From contig CAYGXJ010000074.1 in NCBI GenBank assembly GCA_964353865.1, positions 1 to 30,941 on the forward strand: a stretch of 30,941 bases of DNA, written 5' to 3'. Position numbers and translations under genes: made by a program. The notes below the pieces were generated by a model. It saw nothing but the letters and a program-made list of their open reading frames with translations, was not told the origin of the DNA and ran no database searches. Source of the stretch: RBG-16-64-43 sp964353865 (GTDB lineage: Bacteria; Chloroflexota; Anaerolineae; Anaerolineales; RBG-16-64-43). Each line of letters opens with the position of its first letter. Positions within the stretch are counted from its first letter, which is position 1. Of this stretch, positions 1 through 6,852 are shown in pieces.

Positions 1-365
1 ATGTCGTCGTGCAGCGCGTCCACCTGCGCGCGGATGGCCTCGACGGGCAACCCCTGGCACGCGGCCGGAAAGCCGGCCAGCCAGTGTTTGGCCCGCGCGA
101 GCGAATGCAGCGCCCCCCGGAAACTCCCGCCCTCCACGTGATGCCATGCGACAGCCAGCTGCAGGATACCGTGATATAGCTCGCGCACGGGGCCGGGTTC
201 GGCGCGCCAGGCATGTTCGAGCGCTTCGTGCGCTTCGAAGAAGGCGCCCCGGTTGAAGCGCTCGAGCCCCTCCAGCACCGAGGCCGGGAGCGGCCGGTCG
301 CACCCGGAGTCTGCTTCTGTTGGACGATCCTGCCTTGACCCGGTGTGGAGGTTGCGGCCGTTCAT
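1..365 (-). CDS. DUF309 family protein (3' end cut off by the window edge)
   Basis: The reading frame starts at an ATG at 365 and is still open at position 1, so the C-terminus is missing. After about 30 variable residues it reads LEGLERFNRGAFFEAHEALE followed by a His-Ala-Trp. This is the helical signature of DUF309 proteins (F-x-x-G-x-F-F-E-A-H-E-x-L-E-x-x-W). A later segment, LYHGILQLAVAWHHVEGG, also fits the family. The family is small, all-helical and of unknown biochemical function; the conserved Glu/His residues suggest metal or ligand binding, which is only inference. The gene lies 34 nt downstream of the lysoplasmalogenase gene on the same strand and is probably co-transcribed with it. 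The family assignment is fairly sure from the motif; no function can be given. Confidence 0.8.
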   Translation of the reverse strand, partial: MNGRNLHTGSRQDRPTEADSGCDRPLPASVLEGLERFNRGAFFEAHEALEHAWRAEPGPVRELYHGILQLAVAWHHVEGGSFRGALHSLARAKHWLAGFPAACQGLPVEAIRAQVDALHDD

Positions 366-399
366 CCGCCCGATTGTATCGCGGCCGGCCGCGGACCCC

Positions 400-1077
400 T
401 CAAGCGACGAGGTGGATGCTGAGATGCAGGATGGCCCCAAGCGTGATGCCGAATTGGCCGAGGTGGTAGGTGATGTGGACCAGCAGGCGGCCGCCCCGCA
501 GCGGGCCTACGAACTTGTTCCAGCCGTGGAGCGTATCCGAGACGAAGAACAGCGCGGCCCCCAAGGCGGCTGGCGCGGCGGCGGTGAGGCTCCAGGCCGG
601 GCGCGCCAGGCACGCCAGCGCCGAGAACAGCATGCCGGCGAGCGCCGAACTGTAGATGAGCAGCGGCAAGCGCAGACGCGGCTTGGCTTTGGCGACGAGG
701 CCTGCGGCGAGGCGGGAGTAGACCCACATGCCGACGCCGACAACAAGTAGCGCCGCGGTCCATGTGACCCCACCCCTCCCGAGCGGCGTGCCGTTGAAGG
801 CGACAATGTAGGCGATCTGCGCCACGAAGAAGGCAGCCAGCCCGCCGATGAAGCGCTCGCTAGGCAGCATGAGCAGGATATCGCCAACGAGCGAGAGGCC
901 CAGCGCAATCGCGAACCATGCCGCGCCGCCGGTCAGATGAGTGCGCTGGAGGAGCCAGGTCAATAGGAAGACGACAGTGAGCGGCTTGGAAATGTACTCG
1001 AGCGGCTTATTGGCCCGCCAGCGGGCGATCCAATCGAGCGCCATGGCGGCCAGTGCGAGGAAGGGGAAGAGGGACAA
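400..1077 (-). CDS. Lysoplasmalogenase family membrane protein (YhhN/TMEM86)
   Basis: This is a 225-residue integral membrane protein with about seven or eight hydrophobic segments and short polar loops, the usual size of the YhhN/TMEM86 family. Diagnostic stretches are the early KPLTVVFLL segment, the SLVGDILLML segment with its conserved Gly-Asp, and a late FFVSDTLHGWNKF segment with a second conserved Asp. Characterised relatives hydrolyse the vinyl-ether bond of lysoplasmalogens in the membrane. Bacterial members are mostly untested, so the reaction is inferred from the family. The start is a TTG at 1077, supported by a GGAG about 8 nt upstream; there is no ATG nearby that keeps the first membrane span. 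It is followed by the DUF309 gene and separated from the HD-domain gene upstream by about 200 nt of apparently non-coding DNA. Confidence 0.82.
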   Translation of the reverse strand: MSLFPFLALAAMALDWIARWRANKPLEYISKPLTVVFLLTWLLQRTHLTGGAAWFAIALGLSLVGDILLMLPSERFIGGLAAFFVAQIAYIVAFNGTPLGRGGVTWTAALLVVGVGMWVYSRLAAGLVAKAKPRLRLPLLIYSSALAGMLFSALACLARPAWSLTAAAPAALGAALFFVSDTLHGWNKFVGPLRGGRLLVHITYHLGQFGITLGAILHLSIHLVA

Positions 1078-1274
1078 GTCGTATCTCCAAGTGTGAAGCC
1101 GGGAGGGTATTCTGGCTCATCTCGTCGATTTGCGCCAGCGAGCACGAGTTGCGGCGGGCTACCGAGTGAGGGGTGACCTGCGAAGTGCGATTGTGGCTTG
1201 GTTCCCCATCTCCGCTTGCTGCTTCTGCAACTCGTCCGAGAGGTGCGCGTTGCGATGCGAGAGCGTGTCCCGGT

Positions 1275-1865
1275 TCAGGGAGAGGATTGTGAGCTCGGAG
1301 AAGGGGGATTGCCGGCCAAACCCAACTGATCGGCGATCGTGCGCATGGCCTCGATGACATTGGCCACGTGGTCCCACACATCCACCCCCAGCTCGCGCAC
1401 ACCGCGTTCGATATCCTCGCGATTGACACCTGCGGCAAAGGCACGGTCCTTCCATTTCTTGCGCACCGAGGCCGGGGTGAGATCGGCCAGCGATCGCGAG
1501 GGACGCACCAGGGCCACCGCGGCGATCAAACCCGTGACCTCGTCGCAGGCGAAGAGCGCGCGATCGCGCAGGGCGGTGCGCGCTACGCCGGTGTGCTCGG
1601 CGTGGCTGAGGATGGATTGAATGATGTCTTCGGGGACGCCGCGCGCGCGCAGGAGCGGCGCGCCGTCCTGCGGATGGCGCTCGAGCGTGGGGTGGATTTC
1701 CCAGTCAAAATCGTGCAGAAGGCCGACGACGCCCCAGGGCGCTTCATCTTCGCCGAAGAGGCGCGCGTAGTGCCGCATGGCGGCTTCCACCGCCAGCATA
1801 TGGCGTACCAGGCTTTCGCTGGTGACGTATTCGTGAACGAGGGCGAGGGCTTGGTCGCGATCCAT
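1275..1865 (-). CDS. HD-domain hydrolase (COG2316-like)
   Basis: The 196-residue protein carries an HD metal-dependent phosphohydrolase fold. A first His (H22) lies in ESLVRHMLAVE, the His-Asp pair (H51-D52) in VVGLLHDFDWE, further His residues in LSHAEHTG, and an acidic residue in FACDEVTGLIAA. The arrangement matches the COG2316-type predicted HD hydrolases, whose substrate is unknown. The tail after about residue 182 (PPSPSSQSSP) is low complexity and may be disordered. The ATG at 1865 lies only 3 nt after the stop of the DUF218 gene, so the two are almost certainly one operon. No nucleotide-signalling domain (GGDEF, ACT) is attached, so a specific substrate such as (p)ppGpp or cyclic dinucleotides cannot be claimed. 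Confidence 0.82.
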   Translation of the reverse strand: MDRDQALALVHEYVTSESLVRHMLAVEAAMRHYARLFGEDEAPWGVVGLLHDFDWEIHPTLERHPQDGAPLLRARGVPEDIIQSILSHAEHTGVARTALRDRALFACDEVTGLIAAVALVRPSRSLADLTPASVRKKWKDRAFAAGVNREDIERGVRELGVDVWDHVANVIEAMRTIADQLGLAGNPPSPSSQSSP

Positions 1866-1868
1866 CGG

Positions 1869-2615
1869 TCAACTGCGTGAGCGCGGTTCGCGCATGGCAA
1901 TCGGCTGGAGCGGCCCGAGGATTGGCTGCGAGTGAAGCACGTGCAGGTCGAGCACGGCTCCGAGGGTGGCGGCCACTTCGCGCAGGCGCCAATACAGGTA
2001 GGGGCCGCGGCTGTAGCGGCGGCGGTCGGCCGCCACACCCTGCGTATCGATGCCCAGCTCGCGGCACGAGTAAACCGCTCGCGGCAGATGATAGGCCTGG
2101 GTGACGGCGATGGCACGCTGCACGCCGAAGACGTAGCGCGCGCGATAGCAGGTATCGTACGATCGGCGGCCCGCGAAATCGAGCACGAGCGCCTCCTCGG
2201 GAACGCCCAGGCGCAGCGCGAGCTGGCGCATGGCCTCCGGCTCGTTGTAGCCGGGGTCGCTGTTATCGCCGCTCAAGAGTATCTTCTCGACCACACCCTG
2301 TTCGTAGAGTTCCGCGGCGGTCGTGACGCGGTCGGCCAGCACCGGGGTGGGGGCGCCGCTGCGCCACAACCCCGCGCCGAAGACGATCGCAACCGGCGCG
2401 GGCTGAACCGCCTCGCCGGGCGCGCGCAGGAAGGGACGCGCCTGCACTTGTACGTAGACGTACGGCGCGAGGATGATCAGGGCGAGCGCAACAAGTGCCA
2501 CGGCGGCCAACAACACGGGTCTCGCCTTCTTACGAAAGGTCAATCGCGGACTCCAATCGATGAACGGATCCAGGTTGCCCGGGGGCAGCGTTTGGGCAGG
2601 TGCGGATTGTAACAT
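1869..2615 (-). CDS. DUF218 family protein (SanA/YdcF/ElyC-like), membrane-anchored
   Basis: The protein has 248 residues. A cytoplasmic N-terminus of about 30 residues ending in basic RKKARP is followed by one transmembrane helix (about residues 33-56) and then an extracytoplasmic DUF218 domain. Domain landmarks are AIVFGAGLWRSG, the LADRVTTAAELYEQG helix, KILLSGDNSDPGYNE, and the SYDTCYRA and VTQAYHLPRA segments. These correspond to the conserved core of SanA and YdcF proteins. Relatives such as E. coli SanA and ElyC influence the envelope barrier and peptidoglycan precursor lipid supply, but no enzymatic reaction is established, so a role in envelope maintenance is family-level inference. 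No convincing Shine-Dalgarno precedes the ATG at 2615. It heads the minus-strand operon with the HD hydrolase 3 nt downstream. Confidence 0.83.
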   Translation of the reverse strand: MLQSAPAQTLPPGNLDPFIDWSPRLTFRKKARPVLLAAVALVALALIILAPYVYVQVQARPFLRAPGEAVQPAPVAIVFGAGLWRSGAPTPVLADRVTTAAELYEQGVVEKILLSGDNSDPGYNEPEAMRQLALRLGVPEEALVLDFAGRRSYDTCYRARYVFGVQRAIAVTQAYHLPRAVYSCRELGIDTQGVAADRRRYSRGPYLYWRLREVAATLGAVLDLHVLHSQPILGPLQPIAMREPRSRS

Positions 2616-2930
2616 GAGGCCGGTCGCAGTTTCGCGATTCTCTTATCCCAATGCAATCCTGCAGAGTATAATTGCGTCGCTTGAAGCGTCATCTCATGTG
2701 ACCAAGTCCACAATAGGCAGGGACCGGAGACACGCCCCAAGCGTATGTGGTCGCCAGGTATTTCCGCAACGTAGGGGGGATGGGGCTGTCCATGAGCAAG
2801 GCGGCGCGAACTTGACTCGAGCGGGCAACGTGTTTGGCGATGAGGCGTGGGACAGACCCATGGTTTGGACTCGTCGGGCAAGAAACCGCCTCCTGACGAG
2901 GTGTGGCGGTGGTCTCAAGTGGTGGATGTC
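2616..2930. other. Region without a recognisable gene between DUF218 gene and aldolase remnant
   Basis: This 315-nt stretch separates the divergent DUF218 gene from the aldolase remnant. Reading frames through it on both strands give compositionally odd, unrecognisable peptides. None resembles the missing N-terminal three quarters of KDPG aldolase. A TATAAT box lies at 2667-2672. It probably holds the start signals of the minus-strand operon plus sequence brought in, or left, by whatever event truncated the aldolase gene. Confidence 0.5.
2667..2672 (+). promoter_or_regulatory. Candidate -10 element (TATAAT)
   Basis: A perfect TATAAT in the context GAGTATAATTGCG. A nearly identical 13-mer, GAGTATAATGGCG, lies just ahead of the ABC exporter operon at 5050-5062. 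No good -35 hexamer is visible 16-18 nt upstream, so this is a weak prediction. If active it would transcribe toward the aldolase remnant and KDG kinase. Confidence 0.25.
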
Positions 2931-3104
2931 ATGGCGGACAACTTTCCCTCACATCTTAGGCTCCCTTCGGTCTTTGCCGTGGGGGGAAGCTGGCTGGTCT
3001 CGGGAAAACTGCTGGCCGCGGGTGCATTCGATGAAGTGACCCGCCTCGCGCGCGAAGCCGTCGAAGTTTTAGCTCGCGCGCGCGGGCACGGAGGGCGGCA
3101 ATGA
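2931..3104 (+). pseudogene. eda: C-terminal remnant of KDPG/KHG aldolase
   Basis: About 57 codons read LPSVFAVGGSWLV and then LLAAGAFDEVTRLAREAVEV. This is the C-terminal end of class I 2-keto-3-deoxy-6-phosphogluconate aldolases, where the family has a GGSWLV strand followed by the last helix. Everything before it is absent: no Schiff-base lysine segment and no PTGG phosphate-binding loop can be found in any frame upstream, while an intact aldolase has about 205-215 residues. The frame is open back to about 2847 but that part is not aldolase-like, and no Shine-Dalgarno supports the ATG at 2931. The stop codon overlaps the kinase start as ATGA (3101-3104), the layout of a once intact eda-kdgK operon. 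Such a fragment cannot be an active aldolase; an assembly join here is the alternative. Confidence 0.75.
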
Positions 3105-4147
3105 GCGCACGCATCGTCACCTTCGGCGAGATCATGCTGCGCCTCAAGCCGCCCGGGTTTGAGCGGATCCTGCAATCGCCCGCCTTTGAAGCCACCTTTG
3201 GCGGCGGCGAGGCCAACGTGGCCTTCTCGTTGGCCCGCTTCGGCCTGCCCGTGTCGTACGTGACGTTGCTCCCGGACAATCCAATTGCGGATGCGGGGCT
3301 GGCCTTCCTGCGAAGCGCGGGCGTGGATACCTCGCACATCGTGCGGCGCGGGGGGCGCATGGGGATCTACTTCCTCGAGGCCGGCGCCAACCAGAGACCC
3401 TCCGTGGTGGTGTACGACCGCGCCCATTCCGCGATCATGGATGCCTCCCCCGCGGAAATCGACTGGCCCGAAGTATTCAGCGGCGCGGGGTGGTTCCATG
3501 TGACGGGGATTACGCCGGCCCTCAGCGCGGCTGCGGCGGATATGACTCTCGCGGCGGTGACGGCGGCCCGCCGCTTGGGCCTGACCGTTTCCTGTGATTA
3601 CAACTATCGCAAGAATCTGTGGAAGTACGGCCAGCGCGCGCCCGAGGTGATGCGCGACATCGTGAGCCAGGTGGACATCGGCTTGGCCAACGAAGAGGAC
3701 TGCCAACTCGCCCTGGGCATCACGCTGGAGGACGGCGATAGCGTGGCTGGCGTCGAGCGAGGAGAAATCCGTAGTGAGCACTATCGCTGGCTGTGCGAGA
3801 AGGTGCTGGCCACCTTCCCCAACCTTAAGATGCAAGCGATCACGTTGCGCGAAAGCTTCAGTGCAAGCCACAATGGGTGGTCGGCCTGCCTGCACGACCG
3901 CCAGGCCTTTTGTCGCGCGCCGCGCTATGAGGTGAGTGCTATTGTCGACCGCGTGGGAACGGGAGATGCCTTCGCCGCCGGATTGATCTACGGGCTGACG
4001 ACCGGCATGCCGGTCGACGAGGCGCTGCGCTTCGCCACGGCCGCCTCGTGCCTCAAGCATTCCATCCCGGGAGATTTCAATTTGAGCACGGTGGATGAGG
4101 TAAAGCGTCTGGCGCAGGGCGAGGCCTCGGGCCGCGTGCAGCGGTGA
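3101..4147 (+). CDS. kdgK: 2-dehydro-3-deoxygluconokinase (KDG kinase, PfkB family)
   Basis: A 348-residue ribokinase/PfkB-family kinase. The N-terminus reads IVTFGEIMLRLKPPG, and FGGGEANVAFSLARFGL matches the substrate-binding glycine motif. The C-terminal PfkB signature DRVGTGDAFAAGLIYGL supplies the anion hole and catalytic base Asp289. The middle stretch SCDYNYRKNLWKYG with GLANEEDC is typical of KDG kinases rather than fructokinases. The enzyme phosphorylates 2-keto-3-deoxygluconate to KDPG with ATP in the cytoplasm, feeding Entner-Doudoroff or uronate/pectin breakdown. Its start codon overlaps the stop of the aldolase remnant, so it was once translationally coupled to eda; the downstream KDPG cleavage must now be supplied elsewhere in the genome. 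Activity on related sugars cannot be excluded. Confidence 0.88.
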   Translation: MSARIVTFGEIMLRLKPPGFERILQSPAFEATFGGGEANVAFSLARFGLPVSYVTLLPDNPIADAGLAFLRSAGVDTSHIVRRGGRMGIYFLEAGANQRPSVVVYDRAHSAIMDASPAEIDWPEVFSGAGWFHVTGITPALSAAAADMTLAAVTAARRLGLTVSCDYNYRKNLWKYGQRAPEVMRDIVSQVDIGLANEEDCQLALGITLEDGDSVAGVERGEIRSEHYRWLCEKVLATFPNLKMQAITLRESFSASHNGWSACLHDRQAFCRAPRYEVSAIVDRVGTGDAFAAGLIYGLTTGMPVDEALRFATAASCLKHSIPGDFNLSTVDEVKRLAQGEASGRVQR

Positions 4148-4180
4148 GGCGGGCGGACCCGCACCTCGCAGGAAAACGTC

Positions 4181-4202
4181 GACCGGCCCGTGAGGGCCGG
4201 TC
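4181..4202 (+). terminator. GC-rich hairpin after kdgK
   Basis: A perfect 9-bp inverted repeat (GACCGGCCC / GGGCCGGTC) with a GTGA tetraloop lies 34 nt after the kinase stop. No T-run follows it, so it is at best a weak or factor-assisted terminator, or an mRNA 3' stabiliser. It sits between kdgK and the convergent tRNA-Leu gene. Confidence 0.45.
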
Positions 4203-4245
4203 GTGATTCCAGGGAGGGGTCCGGACATGTTCACCAGCGCGTGAG

Positions 4246-4329
4246 TGCCGAAGCGGGGAGTTGAACCCCGACGGCCTTGCGGCCACTGCGCCCTGAACGC
4301 AGCGCGTCTGCCATTTCCGCCACTTCGGC
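4246..4329 (-). tRNA. tRNA-Leu (anticodon CAG)
   Basis: On the minus strand the sequence folds as a class II tRNA of 84 nt. The acceptor stem GCCGAAG pairs with CTTCGGC, and the discriminator base is A. The anticodon stem is CTGCG/CGCAG around the loop TTCAGGG, giving anticodon CAG. A long variable arm (TGGCCGCAAGGCCG) and a T-arm CGGGG-TTCAACT-CCCCG follow. The long variable arm and A73 agree with leucine identity. The CCA end is not encoded (the next bases are CTC). No direct repeat that would mark an integrated element at the tRNA 3' end was noticed. Confidence 0.95.
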
Positions 4330-4490
4330 AACAGGCCGGATTCTACGCGGTTTCAGCGATTTGTCAACGGCGCGATGCATCGGTCTTGGTTGTGGAGCGC
4401 GTCGCGGCGAGGCGCGAGGCGGCCGAATGCAATGCGTCCTGGGTCTATTGTCCTGGTCGCCGTATCGGGCCGAGGCCCGACAACGGCACG

Positions 4491-4925
4491 TCAAATCAAT
4501 TGCGAAGTGCAACACGGACAACGCGCGGCCTTGAGCGGGATGCTCGAAAGGCAATGCGGACAGTCTTTGGTTGGTGCCGGTGCCGCGGGCGCCGGCTTCG
4601 GGCTGAGCCGGTTGACTTGCCGGACGAGCAGGAAGATAACGAAGGCCACGAGCACGAAGTCGACGATCGTATTCAGGAAGACTCCGTAGTTGATCGTGGG
4701 GGCCCCGGCCGCTTGGGCCTCTGCCAGCGAGGCGAATCTCGCACCCGTCAGGCTGACAAACAGGCCGGCGAAATTCACCCGCCCGAGCAGCAGGCCAATC
4801 GGCGGCATGATGACGTCGTTTACCAGGGACGTGATGATCTTGCCAAACGCCCCGCCGATAATGATGCCGATGGCCAGATCGAGCACGTTGCCGCGCATTG
4901 CAAATACCTTGAATTCCTTGAGCAT
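4491..4925 (-). CDS. mscL: Large-conductance mechanosensitive channel MscL with C-terminal zinc-ribbon-like tail
   Basis: The 144-residue protein begins with the family signature EFKVFAMRGNVLDLAIG, continues with pore helix TM1 (about 15-45, GGAFGKIITSLVNDVIMPP) and has TM2 at about 79-101. Homopentamers in the inner membrane open under membrane tension and release solutes on hypo-osmotic shock. The tail after residue 107 is a Pro/Ala linker followed by C122-P-H-C125 and C136-P-C-C139. This looks like a small zinc ribbon in place of the usual simple C-terminal helix bundle; tails of this kind occur in part of the MscL family. The ATG at 4925 has a GGAGG 6 nt upstream. It is a single-gene unit between tRNA-Leu and the divergent ABC exporter operon. 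Confidence 0.94.
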   Translation of the reverse strand: MLKEFKVFAMRGNVLDLAIGIIIGGAFGKIITSLVNDVIMPPIGLLLGRVNFAGLFVSLTGARFASLAEAQAAGAPTINYGVFLNTIVDFVLVAFVIFLLVRQVNRLSPKPAPAAPAPTKDCPHCLSSIPLKAARCPCCTSQLI

Positions 4926-5051
4926 GACGGTCCTCCAAATGGACTGGGCATACGGGCGAAATGCGTACTCCGTCGGGAGTCACCGACCTGCCGGCGAACT
5001 CTCGATAGGATTATAGGCCCAGCACGAGCGAAATCGGTGCAGGCCGCCGAG

Positions 5052-5057
5052 TATAAT
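5052..5057 (+). promoter_or_regulatory. Candidate -10 element of the ABC exporter operon
   Basis: TATAAT in the context GAGTATAATGGCG overlaps the first possible ATG (5056) of the exporter frame. A transcript starting about 7 nt downstream could not use that ATG, which favours initiation at 5086. No clear -35 box is visible at the right spacing. Confidence 0.4.
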
Positions 5058-5085
5058 GGCGCAAACCCGCTGGCCGGGTGCTCCC

Positions 5086-6840
5086 ATGGGCAAAGCCGAA
5101 TTCTCAATTGCTAGCGCTCCCCGCTTCGACGTGGCCGGACCCGTGCGCTGGATTCTCTCGCACGCTCTGCGCTACCCGTTGTTCCCTCTGGTGATGATCC
5201 TGGCGGCGATCGGCAACAACACGGCCTTCAGCTATGTCCAGATATTCGTGGGACGGGCCTTTGACGTGATCACCACGCCGGGCTGGTCGACGGCCGCACT
5301 CATGGCGGTTGCCCTCTCCGTTCTGGTCGCGGCGCTCAGCCAGGGCGTAACCGGCCTCTTGCGCAACTATGCCGCCGAGTTCATGGCCCAGTCGCTGGAG
5401 CGAGACGCGCGCGACGAGATGTACCTCAACCTGTTGGGCAAGAGCCAGACCTTTCACGGCCGCCAGCGCGTGGGCGACATCATGGCGCGTGCCACCAACG
5501 ACGTGCGTTCGCTGAACTACATGGTCAGCCCGGGTCTGATGCTGATCACCGACTCGCTGATGAACACGATCATTCCCATCCTCCTGATCGGGCAGATCCA
5601 TCCGCGGCTGCTGGTCGTGCCGCTGGCCTTTCTGGCTATTCTGGTGATTACCCTGATCGACTACAGCCGGCGTCTGAGCCCGGTGACCCTGGCCATGCGC
5701 GATCAGTTCGGCATGATGAACGCCGGGCTGGCCGAGGCCATCGCCGGGATTGAGGTGGTCAAGGCCAACGTGCGCGAGCGATACGAGTGGGACAAGTTCA
5801 CGCACAGTGCACGTCTCTATCGTAATCTCTTCGTGCGCCAGGGCAAGATCCAGGCAATGTATCTGCCGATGCTAGGCTTCTCCATTGCCTGGGCGGCGGG
5901 ATTCTTCCATGCGCTCACGATCTGGCGCGAAGGCGCAATCACCCTCGGACAGGTCGTCGCTTTTATCGGGCTGATGGGCGGGTTGCGCTTTCCCACCTTC
6001 ATCTCGCTCTTCTCCTTCGACCTGGTCCAGCTGGGCGTGGCAAGCGCCCGGCGCATTCTGGCGCTGATCAACGCGCAGACCGACCTGGACGAGAATCCGC
6101 AGGGTGTCGCCCGCCGCATCCGCGGCGAAGTCGTTTTCGACCAGGTGGGCTTCCACCACGAAGGCAAGCAGGTGCTGCGCGGGGTGAGTTTCGTCGCCCG
6201 CCCGGGAGAGACGATTGCCATCGTCGGCCAAACCGGCTCGGGCAAGACCACCCTCACGCGCCTCATCAATCGCATCTACGATGCCGACACAGGGCGAGTG
6301 CTGGTGGACGGAGTGGACGTGCGTGAATGGAGCATCGATTCGCTGCGTTCCCAGATCTCGACCATCGAGCAGGACGTGTTCCTCTTTTCGCGCACGATCG
6401 CCGAGAACATCGCGTTTGGAGTTGCGCACGCGACGCCGGAGGCGATCCAACGCGCCGCGCGTGAGGCGCAAGCCCACGATTTCATTCTCTCGTTTGCCGA
6501 GGGCTACCAGACGATGGTCGGCGAGCGGGGGGTGACGCTCTCCGGCGGACAGCGCCAGCGCATCGCGATCGCGCGCGCCTTCCTCACCGACCCGCGCATT
6601 CTCGTCCTCGATGACAGCACCAGCGCCATCGACAGCGCCACGGAAGACGAGATTCAACGGGCCATGCACCGCATCAGCCGCGAGCGGACGACTTTCCTGA
6701 TTACTCACCGCCTCAGCCAGATCCGCTGGGCGGACCGGATCCTGGTGCTGCAGCGCGGCGAATTGGCGGATCAGGGCACGCACGAGGAACTGTTCGCGCG
6801 CAGCGCCGATTACCGGCGCATCTTCGCGCGCTACGATTGA
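5086..6840 (+). CDS. ABC exporter half-transporter, subunit with degenerate catalytic site
   Basis: A fused membrane-ATPase half transporter of about 584 residues. The type I exporter membrane domain with six spans covers about residues 20-310, and the nucleotide-binding domain about 345-580. Walker A is GQTGSGKTT (Lys387), the signature is LSGGQRQRIAIARA, and the switch His lies in ITHRLSQ. The Walker B motif reads ILVLDDSTSAID: the catalytic Glu is replaced by Asp (residue 510). This is typical of one partner of heterodimeric exporters such as TM287/288, where the degenerate site binds ATP tightly but hydrolyses poorly. The partner gene follows 12 nt downstream. The substrate cannot be read from sequence. 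The start at 5086 was preferred over 5056 because the latter overlaps a TATAAT box; neither has a strong Shine-Dalgarno. Confidence 0.9.
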   Translation: MGKAEFSIASAPRFDVAGPVRWILSHALRYPLFPLVMILAAIGNNTAFSYVQIFVGRAFDVITTPGWSTAALMAVALSVLVAALSQGVTGLLRNYAAEFMAQSLERDARDEMYLNLLGKSQTFHGRQRVGDIMARATNDVRSLNYMVSPGLMLITDSLMNTIIPILLIGQIHPRLLVVPLAFLAILVITLIDYSRRLSPVTLAMRDQFGMMNAGLAEAIAGIEVVKANVRERYEWDKFTHSARLYRNLFVRQGKIQAMYLPMLGFSIAWAAGFFHALTIWREGAITLGQVVAFIGLMGGLRFPTFISLFSFDLVQLGVASARRILALINAQTDLDENPQGVARRIRGEVVFDQVGFHHEGKQVLRGVSFVARPGETIAIVGQTGSGKTTLTRLINRIYDADTGRVLVDGVDVREWSIDSLRSQISTIEQDVFLFSRTIAENIAFGVAHATPEAIQRAAREAQAHDFILSFAEGYQTMVGERGVTLSGGQRQRIAIARAFLTDPRILVLDDSTSAIDSATEDEIQRAMHRISRERTTFLITHRLSQIRWADRILVLQRGELADQGTHEELFARSADYRRIFARYD

Positions 6841-6852
6841 GGCTGGCTGCGC

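Noticed and set aside
253..750. Plus-strand frame of 165 codons antisense to the lysoplasmalogenase and DUF309 genes
   Set aside because: The composition (Arg/Gly/Ala/Gln-rich, no pattern) is that of an antisense shadow in GC-rich DNA, while both minus-strand genes have clear family motifs.
1159..1275. Coiled-coil-like minus-strand stretch after the HD hydrolase (contains DELQKQQAEMGNQ)
   Set aside because: It looks protein-like for about 40 codons, but has no start codon with a ribosome site and overlaps the end of the HD gene. It could be a former longer C-terminus, but the evidence is too thin.
2915..4234. Minus-strand frame of 439 codons opposite kdgK
   Set aside because: It is antisense to a gene with full PfkB motifs; its His/Arg/Gly-rich product resembles no protein. 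Similar long antisense frames (for example 5872-7551, 13172-14395, 25850-27478, 27503-28915) were dropped for the same reason.
4230..4345. tRNA-Leu gene as an integration site of a mobile element
   Set aside because: No integrase, no phage or plasmid gene and no repeat of the tRNA 3' end were noticed in the window.
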